Positions 43,216 through 53,376 of a DNA stretch of 64,000 nt are shown piece by piece (within the stretch, counting starts at the first letter, position 1; the number at the start of each line of letters is the position of its first letter). The DNA comes from Synechococcus sp. WH 8020. Lineage in GTDB: Bacteria; Cyanobacteriota; Cyanobacteriia; PCC-6307; Cyanobiaceae. The notes below the pieces were generated by a model. It was not told the origin of the DNA. It made no database searches and saw only the letters and a program-made list of their open reading frames with translations. The position numbers and the translations under genes were made by a program. The DNA lies in NCBI RefSeq assembly GCF_001040845.1, contig NZ_CP011941.1, positions 1,373,676 through 1,437,675 of the forward strand, in the 5' to 3' direction.

Positions 43216-44715
43216 TTACGCCCTGTCAGGGTTCGTTACCAGTCGCAATGAAGCAGGACGTGCCCGGCCGCTACTAGCCCATTGCTTCAGGCCTTCCAAT
43301 TGCTCTTTGGCGGTACGCGACAGAGGAACCAATTGAGCCGCAGCCTGAATCAAATCGGACTCAGCCAATTCACGGCCCTCCGCAAAGGCAAGGTGCATCG
43401 CTTCGATCACCGTTTGCTCTAGCTCTGCACCGGAGTAACCATCCGTCCGGTCCACGACAGTTTCAACAGGAAGGTGGAGGCCTGGCCGTCTTCGACTGAT
43501 ATGCAATTCCATGATGCTCTGACGTTCAGAGCGAGCTGGCAAATCAAGGAGAAAAATTTCATCGAAGCGGCCCTTCCTTAGAAGTTCAGCGGGCAGCCGT
43601 TCCACTCCATTGGCCGTAGCCACCACAAACACAGAAGACGTTTTTTCTGCCATCCAGGTCAGAACAGTGGCTAAGACCCGTTGACTGGTTCCACCATCGC
43701 TACGGCCATCACTGCCAAACCCTTTGTCGATTTCATCAATCCAAAGCACGCAGGGAGCCATCGCTTCAGCCCTTTGAATCATTTCGCGCGTGCGTGCTTC
43801 ACTCGCCCCAACGAGTCCAGCAAAAAGACGTCCCACGTCCAGGCGCAGGAGTGGCATGGACCAGCTATGGGCAATCACTCGCGCCGTCAGCGATTTACCC
43901 GTTCCCTGCGGCCCTACCAAGAGAACTCCACGAGGGAGAGGTAAACCAAAACGCCGAGCTTCATCACTGAAGGCCCGATGGCGCTGTTCTAACCATTGCT
44001 TGAGAGCATCCAACCCACCAATATCTGCGGGAGTGGCGTCAGTGCGACAGAACTCCAGCACTTCGCTTCGAGCCAGCGCGAGGCGTTTCTCCTCCAGCAC
44101 ATCAGCAAGGTCCTGGCGGCTTAGCTCACCGCGCTGAGCCAACGCCTTCGCAGCCACGTGACGAACCCGTGATTCACTCAATCCGCAGCACGCATGGGTG
44201 AGCTCCTCAAGCACCTCGCTATTGAGGGGCGATCCAGTGGCTTTCGAAATATTCCCAAGCAGGGTCATCAATTCCTGTTCTTGCGGGAGGGGCAAGTCGA
44301 GCAGGGTGAGAGCTTCTTCTAAATCTGTTGGTGGCGTCCAGCTGCCGCAACCCAGCACGAGCGTGTGAGGGCGTCCACGCAACAAACTTGTGAGATTGCG
44401 CAGCATGCGGGCGATTCCCGGGTCATCGCAGAAGCGATGCACATCTTTGAGCAGAAGCAGCGTGGGACTGTTGCCATCGAGATCCTGCAACCACTGGAGA
44501 ACAACCATCGGCTGGCGAGCACCGAGTCCCTCGCTACCAAGAACACCTAACAGGCCACTCACAAAGTCCCAAGACGCCACTCGACGGCCTGGCAAGCGTT
44601 CCGCTGCTTGACTCAGCAGAGATTCAACACGCTCCTCCTCGTGGCTGCGAATCCAGATCAGAGGAGTGCCCGCGCGAATGAGCAGATCGAGTTGTTGTGC
44701 CCACTGTTCAGTCAC
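43216..44715 (-). CDS. ycf46: Ycf46 AAA+ ATPase
   Basis: The 499-residue product has the Ycf46 N-terminal half (RAGTPLIWIRSHEEERVESL) and a C-terminal AAA+ module: Walker A GPQGTGKSL, Walker B VLWIDEIDKGF, sensor VVATANGVERLPAELLRKGR. Ycf46 is conserved in cyanobacteria and plastids and has been linked to carbon-uptake regulation in Synechocystis. It overlaps the DUF177 gene by eight bases. Confidence 0.94.
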   Translation of the reverse strand: MTEQWAQQLDLLIRAGTPLIWIRSHEEERVESLLSQAAERLPGRRVASWDFVSGLLGVLGSEGLGARQPMVVLQWLQDLDGNSPTLLLLKDVHRFCDDPGIARMLRNLTSLLRGRPHTLVLGCGSWTPPTDLEEALTLLDLPLPQEQELMTLLGNISKATGSPLNSEVLEELTHACCGLSESRVRHVAAKALAQRGELSRQDLADVLEEKRLALARSEVLEFCRTDATPADIGGLDALKQWLEQRHRAFSDEARRFGLPLPRGVLLVGPQGTGKSLTARVIAHSWSMPLLRLDVGRLFAGLVGASEARTREMIQRAEAMAPCVLWIDEIDKGFGSDGRSDGGTSQRVLATVLTWMAEKTSSVFVVATANGVERLPAELLRKGRFDEIFLLDLPARSERQSIMELHISRRRPGLHLPVETVVDRTDGYSGAELEQTVIEAMHLAFAEGRELAESDLIQAAAQLVPLSRTAKEQLEGLKQWASSGRARPASLRLVTNPDRA

Positions 44716-45259
44716 GCGTGACCTCCGACTCCTCGTCTGGGTCCAAGCGCAGGCTCAAGAGAGCCTCCCAACGCGGATCTGCCGCCGGCGTGGGCGAAGC
44801 AGACAGCTCATGGTCAGCTGATTGAGGCATGCCTGGGCAGCCATCACCGCAGAAATTAACGGCTGGCATTTGAAGACTCAATTGCTCGAAGACCCATCGC
44901 TCTGGCTCAAAGCTGCCCCTTGGATCCAGGCACTCCACAAGTCCGTTGATTGAAGACACATCGAGTCCCTCCTCTGCCATCGCCTCTGTGGCTTCACTAT
45001 CGCCAAGCCAGATCAGCTCACTAGCGTCCGTAGACAATTTGCGATTGAACTGATTCAAACAGCGATCGCAGCACAAGCACACGATGGTGTGCGCTGAACC
45101 GGAAACCTCGAGGATATTTCCACGGTGCTCGGCCTGAATACTGCCACGAACTGGGGTTAAGGAGGGCAGCTCATCCAGTTGGCCTGCAAATTCCCACTCA
45201 CGAGCTGAACCAAGAGCTTGTAGCTCGCGAAGGGGAACGGGCTCGAGCCCAGGAATCAT
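44708..45259 (-). CDS. DUF177/YceD family protein
   Basis: The 183-residue product has the YceD/DUF177 pattern: an N-terminal [20 protein letters not shown], the cysteine core [15 protein letters not shown], then an acidic C-terminus ([12 protein letters not shown]). Family members support 23S rRNA and L32 handling in bacteria and plastids. It overlaps yidC by four bases and ycf46 by eight, so the three are coupled. Confidence 0.85.
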   Translation of the reverse strand: MIPGLEPVPLRELQALGSAREWEFAGQLDELPSLTPVRGSIQAEHRGNILEVSGSAHTIVCLCCDRCLNQFNRKLSTDASELIWLGDSEATEAMAEEGLDVSSINGLVECLDPRGSFEPERWVFEQLSLQMPAVNFCGDGCPGMPQSADHELSASPTPAADPRWEALLSLRLDPDEESEVTRD

Positions 45260-46404
45260 TTGTTTCCGCCTTTGGGCTCGAAGGGCATGCGTCCTGAGCT
45301 AGACCCACCACCGGCAGAGGCTGAGGCAGCCTGGGATTTCTGCAGCATCTGGGCATCAAGAATGGACTGGAGGTTGTCGGGCAAAGCCTCGCGAGTGAGC
45401 AGGAAGGTTTGAAAAGCCTGAAAGATATTGGCGATCACCATGTACAACAAAACACCGGCAGGGAGAGGGAAGAACAAGAACATCCCAGTGATCATCACAG
45501 GAGTGATCTTGTTGGCGGTGGACTGCTGAGGATTGGCAGGCATCCCCATGCCAGAGAGGAGCTGTGAGACAAACAGGCTCAGACCGAAAGCACCAATCAG
45601 GATCGCAATATCCCAATTGATTGTCCCCTCGGTGTAGAACCCAACCTGACCGAGGGCTTTGATGAACAAGAAGCCGCTGCGTGCTGCCAGTCCAGTGATT
45701 TTCCCTTCAACGGTGGCATCGCCGGTCGTGAGGGCCGTAATTGTTCCTGTCTCACTCACGCTGACAACGCCCTCTCCCTTGGTAACCGTCCATTTAGGGA
45801 GGAACATTTGACCGTTATCAACCCCAGAGATCACATTCCGGAAACTCTCTCCACCACGAGTTTCGAGCTGAATGGGAACACTCTCTCCAGTGCCGAGTTT
45901 GGTGCCACCAGGAAGGCTTGCCACGATCGGGACGTGGTTGGTTTCCGTGATGAAAATTGAGTGGCTGGCACTTGTGAAAGGCTTGGGCTCAACAGCAGCA
46001 ATTTGATCCGCAGGTAGGACCTTCAGATTGAGCGTGTAGGGCACATCTGCGAAGGGTGATCCACGCAACGTCGCAAACAAAGCGAACAGAATCGGCATTT
46101 GAACCAACAGAGGTAGGCAACCCGCCAATGGGCTACCGAACTCCTTCATCAACTTGCCAAGTTCTGCCTGCTGCTTTTGGGGATCGTTCGCATAACGCGC
46201 CTTGATTTCAGCTTGACGCTTCTGCATCACAGGCTGGGCAATCCGCATGCGCCTGGCACTGCGAATGGACCCTGCGCTGAGAGGGAAGAGAGCCAGGCGA
46301 ATTACCACCGTGAGGGCCACGATCGCCAGGCCATAGCTTGGGACCAATCCGTAGAAAAAGTCCAGGATTGGGATCAGCAGATTGTCGGAGATGTACCCGA
46401 TCAC
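45256..46404 (-). CDS. yidC: YidC membrane insertase
   Basis: The 382-residue product has the YidC core ([20 protein letters not shown], then [20 protein letters not shown]) with about five membrane helices and a large loop in the middle (about 130-255). It inserts proteins into the inner and thylakoid membranes (Alb3 homologue). The C-terminal tail is Ser/Ala/Gly-rich and ends EPKGGNK. It belongs to the conserved rpmH-rnpA-yidC cluster. Confidence 0.95.
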   Translation of the reverse strand: MIGYISDNLLIPILDFFYGLVPSYGLAIVALTVVIRLALFPLSAGSIRSARRMRIAQPVMQKRQAEIKARYANDPQKQQAELGKLMKEFGSPLAGCLPLLVQMPILFALFATLRGSPFADVPYTLNLKVLPADQIAAVEPKPFTSASHSIFITETNHVPIVASLPGGTKLGTGESVPIQLETRGGESFRNVISGVDNGQMFLPKWTVTKGEGVVSVSETGTITALTTGDATVEGKITGLAARSGFLFIKALGQVGFYTEGTINWDIAILIGAFGLSLFVSQLLSGMGMPANPQQSTANKITPVMITGMFLFFPLPAGVLLYMVIANIFQAFQTFLLTREALPDNLQSILDAQMLQKSQAASASAGGGSSSGRMPFEPKGGNK

Positions 46405-46493
46405 GATGGAGTTCCGAGTGATTGATGAATGTTGATGCCAGTGTGCAACAGCACAGGAGCCTCTGTGGGAATGGGCTCAGAGAGAAGACGGTT

Positions 46494-46910
46494 TCAAGCG
46501 GCGAAGCCTTTGTTCTCCACGTCCTTTGAAGCCGAGCTCGCACGTCGAGCACTGATTCGCTCTTCGATGAAAGCCTGAAGCTCTCGGAAGCGTGGAACCG
46601 AGCGCAGTTCGAGGCGGGATCCGTCTGTCAAGACAAGAACCATGTCTCCCCAGGCGCCAAACCCCCTCGACACAGTGCGAACCTCCCGAACCTGGCTGTA
46701 TACCACCTGGCTGCGATCTCGTCCCATCCAGCCACCGGTCACAGAAATTCGTCGACTGGTGATGTTGAAACGCAACCAAATGGCGCGAACAATTGCGCCA
46801 ACCGCAAAGGGCAAACCGATCAATGTCAGCCCGAGCAACAGGTTGAGAATCAAGTCACCGACTGCTGGTCCGCCTTCGTAGAACGTGTCTTCTTGGATGG
46901 ATGTTGGCAT
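46494..46910 (-). CDS. PH-like (YdbT-type) membrane protein
   Basis: From ATG 46910 the 138-residue product has one or two membrane helices (about 14-40, VGDLILNLLLGLTLIGLPFA) followed by a bacterial PH domain (RFNITSRRISVTGGWMGRDR and VREVRTVSRGFGAWGDMVLV). It starts three bases after rnpA and precedes yidC, a cyanobacterial arrangement. Exact role unknown. Confidence 0.85.
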   Translation of the reverse strand: MPTSIQEDTFYEGGPAVGDLILNLLLGLTLIGLPFAVGAIVRAIWLRFNITSRRISVTGGWMGRDRSQVVYSQVREVRTVSRGFGAWGDMVLVLTDGSRLELRSVPRFRELQAFIEERISARRASSASKDVENKGFAA

Positions 46911-46912
46911 CG

Positions 46913-47302
46913 TTAGTAACCCGCTTGTTGGAGCAATCTGTCGCATTCTTCCAACATCGGGGCTTCTGAGATCGCCGCACCTGGTTTCAGACTGATCAAA
47001 ACCCAGGTGTTTGCGTGCTGGAAAGACTGCTCAAAATGTTGACGAAGATGGTCGTGCAAACGCCGTCTTAGCCGATTGCGAATGACGGCCCGCTTACTCA
47101 CTTTGCTGCTGATGACAACAGCGCAACGGCACACTGCAGCTTGACCTTGATCCTCCAGTGGACGGCTTTCCGAACGCAGAAGCCTCGGCATCGCAGAAGC
47201 CTTGCGCAACGTCATCAAGGTTCCATGGAACCGTTGACCCTTGCGATACAGGTAATCAAAACAGCGGTGACCACGCAATCTCATTGATGTGGGAAGCACC
47301 AT
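46913..47302 (-). CDS. rnpA: Ribonuclease P protein component
   Basis: The 129-residue product begins VLPTSMRLRGHRCFDYLYRK and has the RNR motif (KRAVIRNRLRRRLHDHLRQH) that binds RNase P RNA, and VLISLKPGAAIS. It helps mature tRNA 5' ends. It lies 27 bases after rpmH as in most bacteria. Confidence 0.95.
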   Translation of the reverse strand: MVLPTSMRLRGHRCFDYLYRKGQRFHGTLMTLRKASAMPRLLRSESRPLEDQGQAAVCRCAVVISSKVSKRAVIRNRLRRRLHDHLRQHFEQSFQHANTWVLISLKPGAAISEAPMLEECDRLLQQAGY

Positions 47303-47329
47303 CGGGGGCTAGGACGAGCTCTAGAGCCC

Positions 47330-47467
47330 TTAAGCAGCCAAACGTGAACGCCCACGCTTTCGGCGCGTGCGAATCACACGACGACCGGTGTGAGAGCGCA
47401 TGCGAACACGGAAACCAGAAACGCGTTTCCGCTTACGGCTGGTGCCTCCAAAAGTTCGTTTGGTCAT
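47330..47467 (-). CDS. rpmH: 50S ribosomal protein L34
   Basis: The 45-residue product starts [20 protein letters not shown] and ends [13 protein letters not shown], the complete L34 sequence. It is the first gene of the rpmH-rnpA-PH-yidC-DUF177-ycf46 cluster. Confidence 0.97.
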   Translation of the reverse strand: MTKRTFGGTSRKRKRVSGFRVRMRSHTGRRVIRTRRKRGRSRLAA

Positions 47468-47521
47468 GGATTCACCCCGGCGCCCAGCCTTTTATCAGTA
47501 GAAGAGCTTATCAGCCAATGC

Positions 47522-48112
47522 TTAGTCGATACTGAAGTTCCAGCTCCCTAAATAGCCAGCCACTGGAACGTCTCCAGGGGCCTGTGCCAGGGCATTGAAC
47601 TGAAACATCCCACTCTTGTTGGGATTGAAGATCGTCATGGACACGGCGTAGGTGTCTTCAGTGGGAATAGGCGTTTCAGGGAAAACCTCAATCGCAGTTT
47701 GGTTCTCGCTGATTTCGAAAACAGCAGGGATGACCTCTTCGCAACGGCTTCTGCTGAGCATGCCGCCCTTCTTCATCTTGCAGAGCTTCAATTTGTTGGG
47801 GCGGATCTTGGCATTGAAGTAATCGGGAACGGTGATGCTTAGTTTCAGGATCGCGGTTTTGCGATCTTTCGGCCGAAGCATCAGAAAGTATTCCGATCGC
47901 TCGCGCGTACGAGTGCTCGTTTGGACGTAGTACAGCTTGCGGTAGTTGTTGTCGCTTTCCCAGCGAAACTCCATCAAAGAGGGAGTGTTCTGGGCTTGAA
48001 CAGCAACGGGTTGGAGCATCTCCACCACAGAAGCAGAAGCAACAACTCCGCAACCGATCACCCCTGCAATAACGGCGAGGCGGCGGATCGGGGTCGTGGG
48101 CAGAAGGTCCAT
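47522..48112 (-). CDS. Exported DUF2808 family protein
   Basis: From ATG 48112 the 196-residue product has a signal peptide (about 12-40, LAVIAGVIGCGVVASASVVE) and a DUF2808-type body: FRWESDNNYRKLYYVQTSTR, ILKLSITVPDYFNAKIRPNK and FEISENQTAIEVFPETPIPT. It is cell-envelope or exported, of unknown role. A second, diverged member lies at 7409. Confidence 0.8.
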   Translation of the reverse strand: MDLLPTTPIRRLAVIAGVIGCGVVASASVVEMLQPVAVQAQNTPSLMEFRWESDNNYRKLYYVQTSTRTRERSEYFLMLRPKDRKTAILKLSITVPDYFNAKIRPNKLKLCKMKKGGMLSRSRCEEVIPAVFEISENQTAIEVFPETPIPTEDTYAVSMTIFNPNKSGMFQFNALAQAPGDVPVAGYLGSWNFSID

Positions 48113-48210
48113 TAATTCAGCTGGTGAAAACAATCACCGCAATGGTTAGTCCCATGATTGTCCTAAGGACAGCGAGCAGCAAGGGGTTCGAAGGGTCGGC
48201 CCGGCATCTG

Positions 48211-48597
48211 TCAGTTGTGACTGGATCTATCTGGCCTGAGGCGACTGGCTTCCCCCAGGTAGGCGTGGCGAACCTCCTGATCGTCTGGCATCCAGGCATG
48301 TGCCAGAAGACGGATGCACCTAGGCAGGTCTCCCTCAACAGCCATCTGCTGACAATCGAGGAGAGCAACGCCATCCCACCCTTCACGGCGCCGTGCAACG
48401 GCAGCTGGAAAGCACGCATCCAGATCGGTGGTCACAGAAAACGTGATCGAAACGATGCAGTCCGGCTTCAGAGCGTTGTGTTTCACCAGCGCATCCATCA
48501 GTTCAGAGACCGCCTGCTCAATCGCAACAACAGTGTTAGCGCTGCAGGTGGTTGCACCACGTAGACCGCGCAAGGCCAATCCGCTCCCCAAGGTCAT
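48211..48597 (-). CDS. aroH: Chorismate mutase, AroH type
   Basis: From ATG 48597 (overlapping the sppA stop, ATGA) the 128-residue product has LALRGLRGATTCSANTVVAI, ALVKHNALKPDCIVSITFSV and CQQMAVEGDLPRCIRLLAHA, typical of the trimeric AroH class. It converts chorismate to prephenate for Phe/Tyr synthesis. The overlap with sppA shows translational coupling. Confidence 0.92.
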   Translation of the reverse strand: MTLGSGLALRGLRGATTCSANTVVAIEQAVSELMDALVKHNALKPDCIVSITFSVTTDLDACFPAAVARRREGWDGVALLDCQQMAVEGDLPRCIRLLAHAWMPDDQEVRHAYLGEASRLRPDRSSHN

Positions 48598-49406
48598 GGC
48601 CGGAACAACCACAAGGGTTGACCGCTGAGCTCCATCTCAATCGAGACGAGCTGCTCGATTCGTACAAGCAGATTGGACCCCGACAACCCTTGCAGCAATG
48701 GCTTACGGGGTTTTCCAAGTGTCACCACGCGGCAGCGCTCCTCATCCAGATCAGCCAACTGTGCCGCAAGCACCCTTGCGCGCTCCTCGTCACCCAGCTC
48801 ATCCACGAGTCCAAGATCTTTGGCCTGGGCACCGCTGAACACCCGACCGTCAGCAAATTCGCGGACGCGGCTTGAATCAAGCTTCCGTCCTTCTGCAACG
48901 GCCGCCACAAATTGCTCATAGCTGCTGTCAATCAAGGCTTGCAGCAACTCACGTTCTTCTGGGCCTAAAGCACGATCTGGAGAAAGGATGTCTTTGAAAG
49001 CACCGCTCTTCACGGTTTCAAATTTGACGCCAACACGATCCAGCAATTTGGAAAGATTGTTGCCGCGAAGGATCACACCGATGGAACCGGTGATCGTCCC
49101 TGGATTGGACACAATCTTTTCTGCGGCAACACCCACATACACCCCACCAGATGCAGAGATATTCCCGAAGCTGGCGACGACGTGACAGCCTTTTTCACGC
49201 AGCCTGAGCAGGGCAGAGTGAATCTCCTGGCTGTCGCCAACAGTCCCTCCAGGACTATCAATTCGTAGCAACAGTGCAGGAAATTCACGCTCCTGAACCT
49301 CTTTCAGAGCTTTGAGGACTCGACGACGGGTGGAGCCAGTGATCGCCCCCTCAATGGCGATCCTCGCCATCGTTCGCCGGGACTTGCGGCGCCAGGGCCA
49401 GATCAT
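48594..49406 (-). CDS. sppA: Signal peptide peptidase SppA (short form)
   Basis: From ATG 49406 the 270-residue product has LRIDSPGGTVGDSQEIHSAL, the nucleophile Ser in NISASGGVYVGVAAEKI, and a Lys region KLLDRVGVKFETVKSGAFKD. It digests leftover signal peptides at the membrane. No clear N-terminal membrane helix follows MIWPWRRKSRR, which is unusual, though the region is basic and amphipathic. It is upstream of and overlaps aroH. Confidence 0.92.
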   Translation of the reverse strand: MIWPWRRKSRRTMARIAIEGAITGSTRRRVLKALKEVQEREFPALLLRIDSPGGTVGDSQEIHSALLRLREKGCHVVASFGNISASGGVYVGVAAEKIVSNPGTITGSIGVILRGNNLSKLLDRVGVKFETVKSGAFKDILSPDRALGPEERELLQALIDSSYEQFVAAVAEGRKLDSSRVREFADGRVFSGAQAKDLGLVDELGDEERARVLAAQLADLDEERCRVVTLGKPRKPLLQGLSGSNLLVRIEQLVSIEMELSGQPLWLFRP

Positions 49407-49460
49407 GGTGGTCAATCGAACACGTCTAGATCTTAAAAAGGAGCCTGTTCGTAGCACCCC

Positions 49461-50423
49461 ATGGGATCTCTCCGCCGAGGGCTGCTGATGATCCTGCCGT
49501 TCGCCCTATGGGGCACAGCGATGACAGCAATGGCTCCTCTGGTCAGCACAGGAGGGCCGATTCTGGTGTCCTGCTTGAGGTTGCTCCCGGCTGGAATCAT
49601 CGTGATCGCCTCTGTTCCGCTTCTCGGGCGTTCCTTAGCCATTGATCCTGGGGATCGGGGTTGGTTTCTCCTGTTCACCCTGATTGATGCCCTGCTGTTT
49701 CAGATCTGTCTGGCCCGCGGACTCGAAGGCACTGGCGCGGGTCTCGGTTCTGTACTGATTGATTCTCAGCCCTTGATGGTTGCACTGCTTGCCCGATGGC
49801 TCTTTGCAGAAACGATCAATCCGATCGGTTGGATGGGATTGATTCTTGGTCTGGTGGGCATTGTCTGCCTGGGCGTTCCCCAACGGCTCCTCCAGCACTG
49901 GTGGCTGTTGGGTGAGGGGGTGTCATTTCAATCGGGTTGGCAGGCTGGCACTGGCTGGATGTTGGCGGCTGCCATTGCGATGGCTGTCGGCACCGTTCTG
50001 AGTCGGTTCGCCTGCCGAAACAGTGATCCTGTGGCCGTCACTGGATGGCACATGCTGCTGGGGGGACTCCCCTTGCTGATTTGGCATGGCCTCGACGGAG
50101 CGTTCCCGTTGATTCCGCCTTGGTCCGCTTTTGCATGGACGCAAATGGCCTATGCATCTTTGATGGGGGGAGCCGTGGCCTACGCACTCTTTTTCTGGTT
50201 TGCAAGCCGTGAGGACCTCACAGGATTCACCACACTGGGATTTCTCACACCCGTTTTTGCACTTGCTTCTGGTGGACTGCTGTTACAAGAACGACTCAAC
50301 AACCTGCAATGGTGTGCGGTGCTTTTGGTTCTGCTTTCGGTGGTATTGGTGAGCCAGCGCAAACGACTTTGGGAGCCGGTTGCTCTCGTCAACGAACCCC
50401 AGCGAAGTGATCTCGGAGCATGA
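49461..50423 (+). CDS. EamA/DMT family transporter
   Basis: The 320-residue product has ten membrane helices in two EamA repeats (FALWGTAMTAMAPLVSTGGP and AYALFFWFASREDLTGFTTL). Members export or exchange small metabolites; the substrate is unknown. It overlaps the next glycosyltransferase by four bases (ATGA). Divergent from sppA with a 54-base gap. Confidence 0.9.
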   Translation: MGSLRRGLLMILPFALWGTAMTAMAPLVSTGGPILVSCLRLLPAGIIVIASVPLLGRSLAIDPGDRGWFLLFTLIDALLFQICLARGLEGTGAGLGSVLIDSQPLMVALLARWLFAETINPIGWMGLILGLVGIVCLGVPQRLLQHWWLLGEGVSFQSGWQAGTGWMLAAAIAMAVGTVLSRFACRNSDPVAVTGWHMLLGGLPLLIWHGLDGAFPLIPPWSAFAWTQMAYASLMGGAVAYALFFWFASREDLTGFTTLGFLTPVFALASGGLLLQERLNNLQWCAVLLVLLSVVLVSQRKRLWEPVALVNEPQRSDLGA

Positions 50424-51532
50424 GCACCACTCCTCTCGATTTAATTCTGGTCAGCACACCCATCGGACACTTGGGAAGTGGGCGCGGAGGAGGGGTGGAA
50501 CTGACGCTGAACTCATTGCTACGAGGTCTCGCCGCAAAGGGGCATCGGATCAGCCTGGTCGCCCCGAACGGCTCAGTTGCGCCTCACGACTGCCCTGGAG
50601 TCTCCCTCCACACCGCTGGGGGCAGCGATCAACCCAGCTGGCAGCACTCCGAACGAGATGCTTCCGTCCAAGTTCCTTTTGATGGTGTGCTTCCCCATCT
50701 ATGGGACCTTGCTTTGTCCTTAGGCGAGGACGCCGATGCGGTGATCAACTTCAGCTACGACTGGTTACCGCTCTGGCTCACCCCCCATGCAAAGCCCTCG
50801 TTATTTCATCTTGTGAGCATGGGTTCGGTCTCGCGAGCGATGGATGAGGTCATCTCTCAAATCGCTCAGTGGGACCAGAGGCGAATGTCATTCCATACTC
50901 AACGACAGGCAGGAGATTTTTCATTGCCTAGTCCACCGTCCGTTGTGGGGAATGGCTTTGACCTCACGCGATACCAGTTGCAGTTGAACCTCAATGGGCC
51001 CCTGGGTTGGGCCGGTCGCATCGCCCCTGAAAAAGGCCTTGAGGATGCTGCAGCTGTTGCCGCAGCTCTGGGAGAAACGCTTCTGGTTTGGGGCTTGGTT
51101 GAAGATGCTGACTATGCGCAATCAGTCGAAGCCGCCGTGCCTCCCGGAACCATTAATTGGCGCGGTTTTCAGCCGACACACCAACTTCAGACAGAGCTTG
51201 GTTGCTGCCGCGCCCTACTCAACACACCGAAATGGAATGAGGCCTACGGCAACGTGGTGGTAGAAGCCATGGCGTGCGGAGTCCCTGTCGTGGCCTATGA
51301 CCGAGGCGGTCCTGGCGAACTCATCCAAGACGGAACAACGGGATGGCTTGTGCAGCCCGATGATCTCGAGGCCCTAACCATGGCTATCAGCAAAGTCGAT
51401 CAAATCGATCGACGCGCTTGCCGCCGTTGGGTGGAACAGAACGCCAGCCATATGGTTTTCGCACAACGCGTTGAGGATTGGATCAGGCAGGGCCTCTCTG
51501 CTGGGAATGGCACGATCGTTCCATGTCGATGA
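50420..51532 (+). CDS. Glycosyltransferase (GT4-like)
   Basis: The 370-residue product has a GT-B layout. N-terminal VSTPIGHLGSGRGGGVELTL and C-terminal GRIAPEKGLEDAAAVAAALG, TPKWNEAYGNVVVEAMACGV and AYDRGGPGELIQDGTTGWLV are standard GT4 signatures for sugar-nucleotide binding. The acceptor is not predictable. It overlaps the transporter and the next glycosyltransferase. Confidence 0.9.
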   Translation: MSTTPLDLILVSTPIGHLGSGRGGGVELTLNSLLRGLAAKGHRISLVAPNGSVAPHDCPGVSLHTAGGSDQPSWQHSERDASVQVPFDGVLPHLWDLALSLGEDADAVINFSYDWLPLWLTPHAKPSLFHLVSMGSVSRAMDEVISQIAQWDQRRMSFHTQRQAGDFSLPSPPSVVGNGFDLTRYQLQLNLNGPLGWAGRIAPEKGLEDAAAVAAALGETLLVWGLVEDADYAQSVEAAVPPGTINWRGFQPTHQLQTELGCCRALLNTPKWNEAYGNVVVEAMACGVPVVAYDRGGPGELIQDGTTGWLVQPDDLEALTMAISKVDQIDRRACRRWVEQNASHMVFAQRVEDWIRQGLSAGNGTIVPCR

Positions 51533-53376
51533 TCAACGCGCCTGCCAACCCACGGATCTCGCCTCGACAGCGCAGCCGGGGGCTGTTGCTGATCTTGGCG
51601 CTTGGCCTTGCCATGTTCTGCTGGCAACTGGGTTCCACCGGTCTCGTCGATGAAACTCCACCGCTCTTTGCAGCCGCTGGCCGTGCCATGGCACGCACGG
51701 GTGACTGGTTAACGCCTCGGGTTAATGGATTGCCCAGATTCGACAAACCGCCCCTGGTGTACTGGCTGATGGGGTTGGGGTACTCGATTCCTGCCAATGA
51801 GCTCTGGGATCCACTTGGCACCTGGGCCGGCAGGCTTCCCTCAGCCCTCGCAAGCGTGGCCACCATGCTGATGCTTGGGGACACCTTGATGGTGCATCCG
51901 GCCGAAAATGACACGCACCCTCGCCGCACCGCGGTGGCAGCAGCACTGGCCTTCGCGCTCTCTCCCTTGGTGCAGCTCTGGAGTCGTACGGCTGTCAGTG
52001 ATCCTTTACTGAGCGGCACTCTCGCTTTGAGCCTGATGTGCCATTGGCGTTGTTATGCCAGCGGCGAATCACGACGATGGTGGCTGGCCTGGGTTCTTCT
52101 CGCCACAGCCGTTCTCACAAAAGGGCCTGTGGCCGTGGTCCTCAGTGGCATGACCCTGGCGCTCTTTGCTCTGATGCGAAGGGATCTCAAGGGCATCTCG
52201 CACTGCATCAAACCGCTACGCGGTCTTGCACTCACCGCCGTGATCAGCGTGCCTTGGTATCTCGCAGAACTGCTGGTCGAAGGTCAGCCTTTTTGGGACA
52301 GCTTTTTTGGCTATCACAACCTTCAACGCTTCACATCGGTCGTGAATAGCCACCTCCAACCCTGGTGGTTTTTCGGGGTGATTTTGGTGGTGGCATCCCT
52401 GCCCTTCACCCCCCTGTTACTCCTTGGGCTGGCGCAAACCTTGCACCCATCAACCCTGAAGCGTGCCTTTTCATCCGTCCAACCCGGCGCATCCTTGTCT
52501 CTTCAGAGTTTTGCCAGTTGCTGGCTTGTTTCTGTCTTTCTGCTGTTCACCACCGCGGCCACCAAACTTCCGAGCTACTGGATTCCGGCAACACCTGCTG
52601 CCGCCATTCTCATCGCCCTTGCAGCAAGGCCCTCCGAACGAGAGAACCGCCTCTCTTTGGATTGGGCCTGGGGCACAACAATCGTGCTCACGTTTGCTTT
52701 GGCAGTGGGGTTCTGGAGTTCCTCGATCTGGGTTCCTCTCATCGATGACCCCGAGATGCCAACGATGCCTGCCGAACTGCTGGCAAGCCGATTGGTGCTA
52801 AGGGCAGCAGTGTGCTTTTCAATCGCTGGCGTTTTGGGCCTCTGGATGATCAAGAGGAAGGCCTCCGGTCGCTTGCTAGCCGTTCAGGGGCCGCTGGTGG
52901 TGTTTCAGCTCATTGCTCTGATCCCCATGATTGGCCTAGGCGATCGTGTGCGTCAGCGTCCAATCCGTGACGTAGCCGCAACTGTGTTGGAGCACCAACG
53001 TCCTGATGAACCTTTGGCGATGGTTGGGGTGATGAAACCGTCTTTGCACTTCTACACAGATCAGGTTGTTGTCTACGAAGGAACATCTAAAAACGCCTTC
53101 CTTAATGTTGCGGATCGCTTTAGCAATGAGAGAAGACAGGGATGGCAAGGGGTCCCAACTAGCAAGGAAGGAGGGTCGCAGACGGCACTAATTGTTATCG
53201 ATTCACTGACAATGAAAAAGAAACATTGGCAGGGCCTCAATCCAGAGCCCCTCGGACAATTTGGAATTTATCAAGTTCTTCGATTCGACAGGAAGACATT
53301 GGATCAAAGAGCTTTAAAGCTCCATGCCAAAGGGGCTCATTCAACATGGGAACGGCCTCGTGCTGAACGTTACTGA
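51523..53376 (+). CDS. ArnT/GT39-like membrane glycosyltransferase
   Basis: From ATG 51523 the 617-residue product has about a dozen membrane helices and the first-loop catalytic acid motif TGLVDETPPLFAAAGRAM, then NGLPRFDKPPLVYWLMGLGY. Such enzymes transfer sugars from polyprenyl-phosphate carriers in the outer leaflet. It overlaps the upstream glycosyltransferase and ends seven bases inside the convergent DUF721 gene. Confidence 0.88.
   Translation: MSMINAPANPRISPRQRSRGLLLILALGLAMFCWQLGSTGLVDETPPLFAAAGRAMARTGDWLTPRVNGLPRFDKPPLVYWLMGLGYSIPANELWDPLGTWAGRLPSALASVATMLMLGDTLMVHPAENDTHPRRTAVAAALAFALSPLVQLWSRTAVSDPLLSGTLALSLMCHWRCYASGESRRWWLAWVLLATAVLTKGPVAVVLSGMTLALFALMRRDLKGISHCIKPLRGLALTAVISVPWYLAELLVEGQPFWDSFFGYHNLQRFTSVVNSHLQPWWFFGVILVVASLPFTPLLLLGLAQTLHPSTLKRAFSSVQPGASLSLQSFASCWLVSVFLLFTTAATKLPSYWIPATPAAAILIALAARPSERENRLSLDWAWGTTIVLTFALAVGFWSSSIWVPLIDDPEMPTMPAELLASRLVLRAAVCFSIAGVLGLWMIKRKASGRLLAVQGPLVVFQLIALIPMIGLGDRVRQRPIRDVAATVLEHQRPDEPLAMVGVMKPSLHFYTDQVVVYEGTSKNAFLNVADRFSNERRQGWQGVPTSKEGGSQTALIVIDSLTMKKKHWQGLNPEPLGQFGIYQVLRFDRKTLDQRALKLHAKGAHSTWERPRAERY

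Noticed and set aside
48117-48210. Minus-strand frame ending LLLAVLRTIMGLTIAVIVFTS-like, a possible short membrane peptide.
   Set aside because: No clear start codon or ribosome site; too short to support.
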